Source: an uncultured Lachnospiraceae bacterium
GTDB lineage: Bacteria; Bacillota_A; Clostridia; Lachnospirales; Lachnospiraceae
Assembly (NCBI GenBank): GCA_905200565.1
Contig: CAJKKX010000052.1
Coordinates: 1-9,548 of the forward strand
Direction of reading: 5' to 3'
Length of the DNA stretch: 9,548 bases
This document shows, piece after piece, positions 5,911 to 9,548 of this stretch. The stretch's first letter is position 1. Every line of letters starts with the position of its first letter. The translations under genes and the position numbers were made by a program. The notes under the pieces were generated by a model, which saw only the letters and a list, made by a program, of their open reading frames with translations, made no database searches and was not told where the DNA came from.

Positions 5911-6831
5911 GTGAAAAAGAAACTTAATGTGAGGGAATTAAAAAAGCAGCTTAGATGGTATCCCTTCCTTATTGTCAGTGTCGTCGCTTTGATACTGTTT
6001 GTATATCTGCCAATGGGGAAAACGATTCAATACAGTCTGTACGATGTGTCGATAGTCGGGTATGGAGAGAAGTTCGTCGGAATCAGGAATTACCGTACAA
6101 TTTTCGGACAGTCGCAGTTTATAAGAGCCATCGTCAATACATTTGTACTGGCGTTCCTGGGACTTCTGACGATACCGCTTGGGTTTTTTCTGGCGGTGCT
6201 GATTAACAGTCTGGGCAAAGGAAAGCTGCAGAGCTTTTTTAGGATTGGATTTTATCTTCCCAATATTATTACCGGCGTCAGCGTCATTCTGATGTTTTCC
6301 GTAGTGCTGCAGGGAAACGGTGGTCTGCTCAATACCTTCCTGTCGGCGATTCTGGGAAAAGAGGTTACCATCGGATGGCTGTCTGACGCCAGATACTCCA
6401 AGATTGGAGCGACGATACTGTGGTGCTGGTCCAACACGGGTTATTCTATGCTGATTAATCTGGCGAGTCTTCAGTCGATTCCGGGAGAGCTGTATGAGGC
6501 GGCAACCGTCGACGGGGCGACGCCCTGGAAAACGATCCGGTATATCGTAATGCCGCTGATGAGAAACTGCTTTACGTTTCTGCTTGTAACGGGCGTTATC
6601 AATGGTCTGTCCCGTTTCACGGACCTTTACATAGTGGGACAGAACAGCGCAGCCGGCATTCCGAGCGGCACGCTGCAGACCATATTGATGTATATATACC
6701 AGTTCAGCTTTGATGTTCCGCAGTTCGGGCTGTCTTCTGCGGGTTCCATAGTGCTGTTTCTGCTGGTGTTCGTGTTTACCATGATTAATGTGAAAATGAC
6801 CGGATTTTTGAATGATGAAGAGGAGGGCTGA
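5911..6831 (+). CDS. Sugar ABC transporter permease, MalF/UgpA type
   Basis: This 306-residue inner-membrane subunit forms one half of the transport channel with the next gene product. The GTG start has AAAGGAG (5897-5903) seven bases upstream. About six membrane segments can be seen, near residues 17-37, 72-97, 110-135, 165-185, 214-235 and 272-295. The cytoplasmic EAA loop, which docks on the ATPase, is clear: EAATVDGATPWKTIRYIVMP starting at residue 196. The periplasmic loop between the first two segments carries the usual FVGIRNYRTIF block of CUT1 permeases. The stop codon is three bases from the ATG of the second permease gene, so the two are translationally linked. Confidence 0.95.
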   Translation: MKKKLNVRELKKQLRWYPFLIVSVVALILFVYLPMGKTIQYSLYDVSIVGYGEKFVGIRNYRTIFGQSQFIRAIVNTFVLAFLGLLTIPLGFFLAVLINSLGKGKLQSFFRIGFYLPNIITGVSVILMFSVVLQGNGGLLNTFLSAILGKEVTIGWLSDARYSKIGATILWCWSNTGYSMLINLASLQSIPGELYEAATVDGATPWKTIRYIVMPLMRNCFTFLLVTGVINGLSRFTDLYIVGQNSAAGIPSGTLQTILMYIYQFSFDVPQFGLSSAGSIVLFLLVFVFTMINVKMTGFLNDEEEG

Positions 6832-6834
6832 GGG

Positions 6835-7656
6835 ATGCGCAGAAAAAATATAAGAAAAATTGTGACAGTTATTGTTCTGCTGGTACTCCTGGGAATTATC
6901 CTGACGCCGCTCTGGTGGGCGGTCGTTCTTTCCTTCGACCGTGAGGCGACCACGGCGCTTCCGGCTTTCTCGTGGCTTCCGCATGAGTTTACGACCTTTA
7001 ACTACGAGGCGGCGGCAAAGCTGATAGATTTACCGCGGTATTATATGAATACTCTTTTTCTGACGGTGGTGAATACCGTGATATCCGTGTTCTTTGCCCT
7101 GTGCTGCGGCTTTGCGTTTGCAAAAGGCAAATTTCCGGGAAAGAAATTTTTGTATATCTTCATGCTTGCGGTGATGATGGTTCCTTTTGAGTCGAGAATG
7201 GTCACGCTTTATATCCAGTATCGGGACTGGGGATTGCTGAATACTTACTGGCCGCTGATTCTTGGACAGTTTGCCTACGTTTACGGTGTATTTTTTGCGA
7301 GACAGAACATTGCAACGATCCCGAATGCACTGATAGAATCGGTCTATCTGGATGGCGGCGGTGTGTGGAGAGTGTTTTTCAGCATTATTCTGCCGCTTTC
7401 CAAGCCGGTAATTGCAACGCTGAGTATTTTGCAGGTCATAGCCCACTGGAATTCCTATCTCTGGCCGCTGGTGGTCATAAGGGATTCATCGAAACAGGTC
7501 ATATCCGTCGGTGTTGCGCTGTTTAACTCGACACAGAGCAGCGTATACTACGGACCGAGAATGGCGGTACTGAGCGCCATCCCGCTGACAATCGTATTTC
7601 TGTTCCTGCAGAAATATATCGTGGAGAGCGTGGCGGTATCGGGTGTTAAGCAGTAA
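6835..7656 (+). CDS. Sugar ABC transporter permease, MalG/UgpE type
   Basis: This 273-residue protein is the second channel subunit. A GAGGAGGG ribosome binding site lies in the end of the preceding gene, 3 bases of intergenic DNA away. Six hydrophobic segments fit the MalG fold, beginning with IVTVIVLLVLLGIILTPLWW near residues 7-27. The EAA loop starts at residue 168 and reads ESVYLDGGGVWRVFFSIILP; the family usually has EAAxIDGA, so the second Ala and the Ala after Gly are replaced, though the spacing, the DG pair and the LPLSKP end are kept. No ATP-binding subunit is encoded in the window; in Firmicutes such systems often use a shared MsmK-type ATPase encoded elsewhere. Confidence 0.95.
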   Translation: MRRKNIRKIVTVIVLLVLLGIILTPLWWAVVLSFDREATTALPAFSWLPHEFTTFNYEAAAKLIDLPRYYMNTLFLTVVNTVISVFFALCCGFAFAKGKFPGKKFLYIFMLAVMMVPFESRMVTLYIQYRDWGLLNTYWPLILGQFAYVYGVFFARQNIATIPNALIESVYLDGGGVWRVFFSIILPLSKPVIATLSILQVIAHWNSYLWPLVVIRDSSKQVISVGVALFNSTQSSVYYGPRMAVLSAIPLTIVFLFLQKYIVESVAVSGVKQ

Positions 7657-7672
7657 AAAAAGAATATGTTTA

Positions 7673-7698
7673 CTGGCGGAGATGGCTGCTTCCGCCAG
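7673..7698 (+). promoter_or_regulatory. Intercistronic hairpin before the lyase ribosome binding site
   Basis: CTGGCGGA (7673-7680) and TCCGCCAG (7691-7698) form a perfect 8-bp stem with a 10-base loop, placed directly before the AGAGGAG ribosome binding site (7699-7705). No T run follows, so it is not a terminator. It may block 3' exonucleases and stabilise the upstream transporter message, or affect translation of the lyase. Confidence 0.55.
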
Positions 7699-7711
7699 AG
7701 AGGAGAAAACG

Positions 7712-8632
7712 ATGAGTTTGATTAAAGGAGTGCTTCCTGCGTTGATGACGCCCCTTGATAAGAATGGAAATGTGAAAACGGAACTGGCGCCTGCAATGCT
7801 TGATTTTTATAAAGAGCAGGGCGCAGATGGTCTGTATATGCTGGGATGGACGGGAGAAGGCGCCTATCTGCCTAAGGAGAAGCGTATGCAGTGGACGGAA
7901 GCGGTTCTGAAAGCGTCAGATGGAACGCTGCCCATTTTTGTCCATGTGGGATATAATCAGAATCTTGATGATTCCATCGAGCTTGCGGCTCACGCGGCAG
8001 AGCGCGGCGCTTATGCCGTATCTTCGGTGGGAATTTCCAGAGAAGCGTCTCTGCAGGATAACATTGATTATTTTTGCAGAATTTCAGAGGCGGCTCCGGA
8101 TACGCCGTTTTTTATCTACTGGGTGGACAACGGCAGGACGCTGACGGGAGATAAGCCCATTTCCCCGGTGGAATTTCTGGAAGCCATGAAGGCAGTTCCA
8201 ACGTTTCGGGGCATTAAGTTTACCGATACCAACTTTTACATACTGGAGAGGTTTAAAAAACATGCGCCGGAGCTGAATATCCTGACAGGAGCGGACGAGC
8301 TGGCTTACTGCTCGAAGCAGATGGGGGCGGACGGCAATATCGGCGCTCTTCAGGCAGTCACCTGTTATCATTATAAGGAAATGATGCGCTGCCTGGAAAA
8401 CGGGGACTACGCAAAAGCAAGAGAGCTGCAGTACCGGGCGAATGAGGTATCGGAAGCTTACGCAGATGAACGGATTGGGAATATGCCGGGGATTAAGCTG
8501 CTGATGAAGGAAATATACGGAATAGACGCAGGATATTGTTCCCTGTCGGGACCCTTTGCCGGACATGAGATTGCAAAAAAGGACGCGGAATATCTGATGG
8601 AAGTATTCCGGAAAAACATATTGGTAAAATAA
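7712..8632 (+). CDS. DapA/NanA-superfamily aldolase or lyase (class I, Schiff base)
   Basis: This 306-residue protein belongs to the dihydrodipicolinate synthase / N-acetylneuraminate lyase superfamily: TIM-barrel enzymes that form a lysine Schiff base with pyruvate or another 2-keto acid and make or break a C-C bond. The ATG at 7712 has AGGAG six bases upstream; a longer in-frame version from GTG 7643 would begin inside the permease gene and lacks a site. The Schiff-base lysine is K169 in GIKFTDTNFY, a context like NanA, and the catalytic tyrosine is Y136 in FFIYWVDN. Two motifs differ from the norm: G(T/S)TGE reads GWTGE (W46), and YNxP becomes YWVD with about three extra residues before the TG. 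Its place after a sugar transporter argues for catabolism, not lysine synthesis. Sialic acid lyase is possible, but no NanE or NanK is in view. Confidence 0.88.
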   Translation: MSLIKGVLPALMTPLDKNGNVKTELAPAMLDFYKEQGADGLYMLGWTGEGAYLPKEKRMQWTEAVLKASDGTLPIFVHVGYNQNLDDSIELAAHAAERGAYAVSSVGISREASLQDNIDYFCRISEAAPDTPFFIYWVDNGRTLTGDKPISPVEFLEAMKAVPTFRGIKFTDTNFYILERFKKHAPELNILTGADELAYCSKQMGADGNIGALQAVTCYHYKEMMRCLENGDYAKARELQYRANEVSEAYADERIGNMPGIKLLMKEIYGIDAGYCSLSGPFAGHEIAKKDAEYLMEVFRKNILVK

Positions 8633-8692
8633 CGGCGGGGAATCCTGTTTTCTGCTGGATTGCAGGCTGTAGAAAGGGACGGGTAAAAAGGC

Positions 8693-9548
8693 ATGAAATA
8701 TATAAACATCAATGAACAGGAAACCAGGGCGTCCCAGGTGGTTCTGGGATGTATGCGGATCGCGGATATGAGCGCAGGAGAGCTGGATGCGCTTGTCGGG
8801 GCTTCGCTGGAGGCGGGGATCAACACCTTCGACCATGCGGATATTTATGGCGGAGGGATGTCGGAAACCAGATTTGGTGAGCTGCTGGCGGGGCAGCCTG
8901 GGCTGCGGGAAAAAATGTTTATTCAGTCAAAGTGCGGTATCCGCGAGGGCTTCTACGACTTTTCCGCAGAGCACATTCTGAAATCGGTGGACGGTATCCT
9001 GCAGAGGCTTCACACGGATCACCTGAATCTGCTGATTCTGCACAGACCGGATGTGCTTATGGATACGGACAAGGTGGCTGAGGCATTTGAGAAGCTGGAG
9101 GCGTCGGGCAAGGTGCTGGATTTTGGTGTCAGCAATATGAATCCCATGCAGATAGAGCTGCTGCGCTGCACAAAGAAGCATCTGTGCGTAAACCAGCTTC
9201 AGCTCAGCGCTGCCTATACAAAGATGATTGATGAGGCGGTCAACGTAAACATGACGTCGGAGTGCGCTGCCATGAGTACGGGCAGCGTCATGGACTACTG
9301 CCGGCTGCGGGGGATAGCGATCCAGAGCTGGTCCTCTCTTCAGTACGGATTTTTCGAGGGCAGCTTTCTGGGAAGCAGTAAATATCCCAGGCTGAATGAA
9401 CAGCTTGGACGGCTGGGCGAAAAGTACGGGGTCTCTGCGGGAGCAATAGCGATTGCCTGGATACTGAGATGCCCGGCGGTAAAACAGGCTGTGATAGGAA
9501 CCACAAAGCCTTCGCGTGTTGCGGAGCTGGCGGCGGCCGCCACAGGGA
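8693..9548 (+). CDS. YdhF-like aldo/keto reductase (3' end cut by the window)
   Basis: This is an NAD(P)H-dependent carbonyl reductase of the aldo/keto reductase superfamily, closest by recall to E. coli YdhF, sharing DHADIYGG, SKCGI, the TDHL-L-LL-HRPD pattern, SGKV--FGVSN and a C-terminal cofactor-binding VIGTTKPSRV. The frame stays open to the last base; 285 codons are seen, against about 300 in YdhF, so only the tail is missing. The tetrad is complete: D47, Y52, K80 and H117. ATG 8693 is the first start after an in-frame stop at 8684; AGAAAGGGACGGG (8671-8683) is a spaced ribosome binding site. A segment around AVNVNMTSECAAMSTGSV is longer than in YdhF but, as I recall it, normal in Firmicutes homologues. 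Sixty bases and no terminator separate it from the lyase gene, so it is probably in the operon. It may reduce an aldehyde from the lyase or a keto sugar. Confidence 0.9.
   Translation, partial: MKYININEQETRASQVVLGCMRIADMSAGELDALVGASLEAGINTFDHADIYGGGMSETRFGELLAGQPGLREKMFIQSKCGIREGFYDFSAEHILKSVDGILQRLHTDHLNLLILHRPDVLMDTDKVAEAFEKLEASGKVLDFGVSNMNPMQIELLRCTKKHLCVNQLQLSAAYTKMIDEAVNVNMTSECAAMSTGSVMDYCRLRGIAIQSWSSLQYGFFEGSFLGSSKYPRLNEQLGRLGEKYGVSAGAIAIAWILRCPAVKQAVIGTTKPSRVAELAAAATG

Noticed and set aside
5938..6984. Long antisense open frame (348 codons) over the first permease gene
   Set aside because: It lies fully opposite a convincing permease, is rich in Arg, Gln, His and Asn as expected from a reverse complement, and has no recognisable domain.
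7643..7711. GTG 7643 as the lyase start, adding 23 residues
   Set aside because: It begins inside the second permease gene without a ribosome binding site; ATG 7712 has a strong one and matches the family N-terminus.

Overview
The window looks like chromosomal DNA from a spore-forming, anaerobic Firmicute of the Lachnospiraceae type. The evidence is a recN-spoIVB pair (the second gene is an endospore-specific protease), strong AGGAGG-type ribosome binding sites with TTG and GTG starts, and a CUT1-type sugar ABC transporter operon without its own ATPase. The genus cannot be decided from the sequence.

Left part (1-2863, + strand): the 3' five-sixths of recN (DNA repair ATPase), a short intrinsic terminator with a possible forespore sigma-G promoter just in front of it, then spoIVB with its PDZ domain and full catalytic triad, closed by a strong terminator. 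In Bacillus and many clostridia spo0A follows spoIVB directly; here it does not.

Middle (2864-4474): two copies of a 32-bp direct repeat with GAAA-capped hairpins, a terminator for a minus-strand gene, and a LacI-family repressor (minus strand). A 413-bp divergent regulatory region follows. It is AT-rich and crowded with palindromes, and it holds a near-consensus sigma-A promoter for the rightward operon and an extended -10 promoter for the repressor.

Right part (4475-9548, + strand): a probable single operon of solute-binding protein, two membrane permeases, a DapA/NanA-family aldolase or lyase, and a YdhF-like aldo/keto reductase cut by the window edge. The logic is import of a small carbohydrate or sugar acid, retro-aldol or dehydratase chemistry on a 2-keto acid, and NAD(P)H-dependent carbonyl reduction, under control of the divergent LacI-type regulator. 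The substrate is not known; a sialic-acid-like or 2-keto-3-deoxy sugar acid is a guess from the lyase family.

The points most worth a second look are the solute-binding protein whose lipobox cysteine is a tyrosine, the paired ATGTAA/TTACAT palindromes flanking the promoter, the altered active-site motifs of the lyase, and the missing spo0A next to spoIVB. I did not find a clear novel defence or mobile system here.
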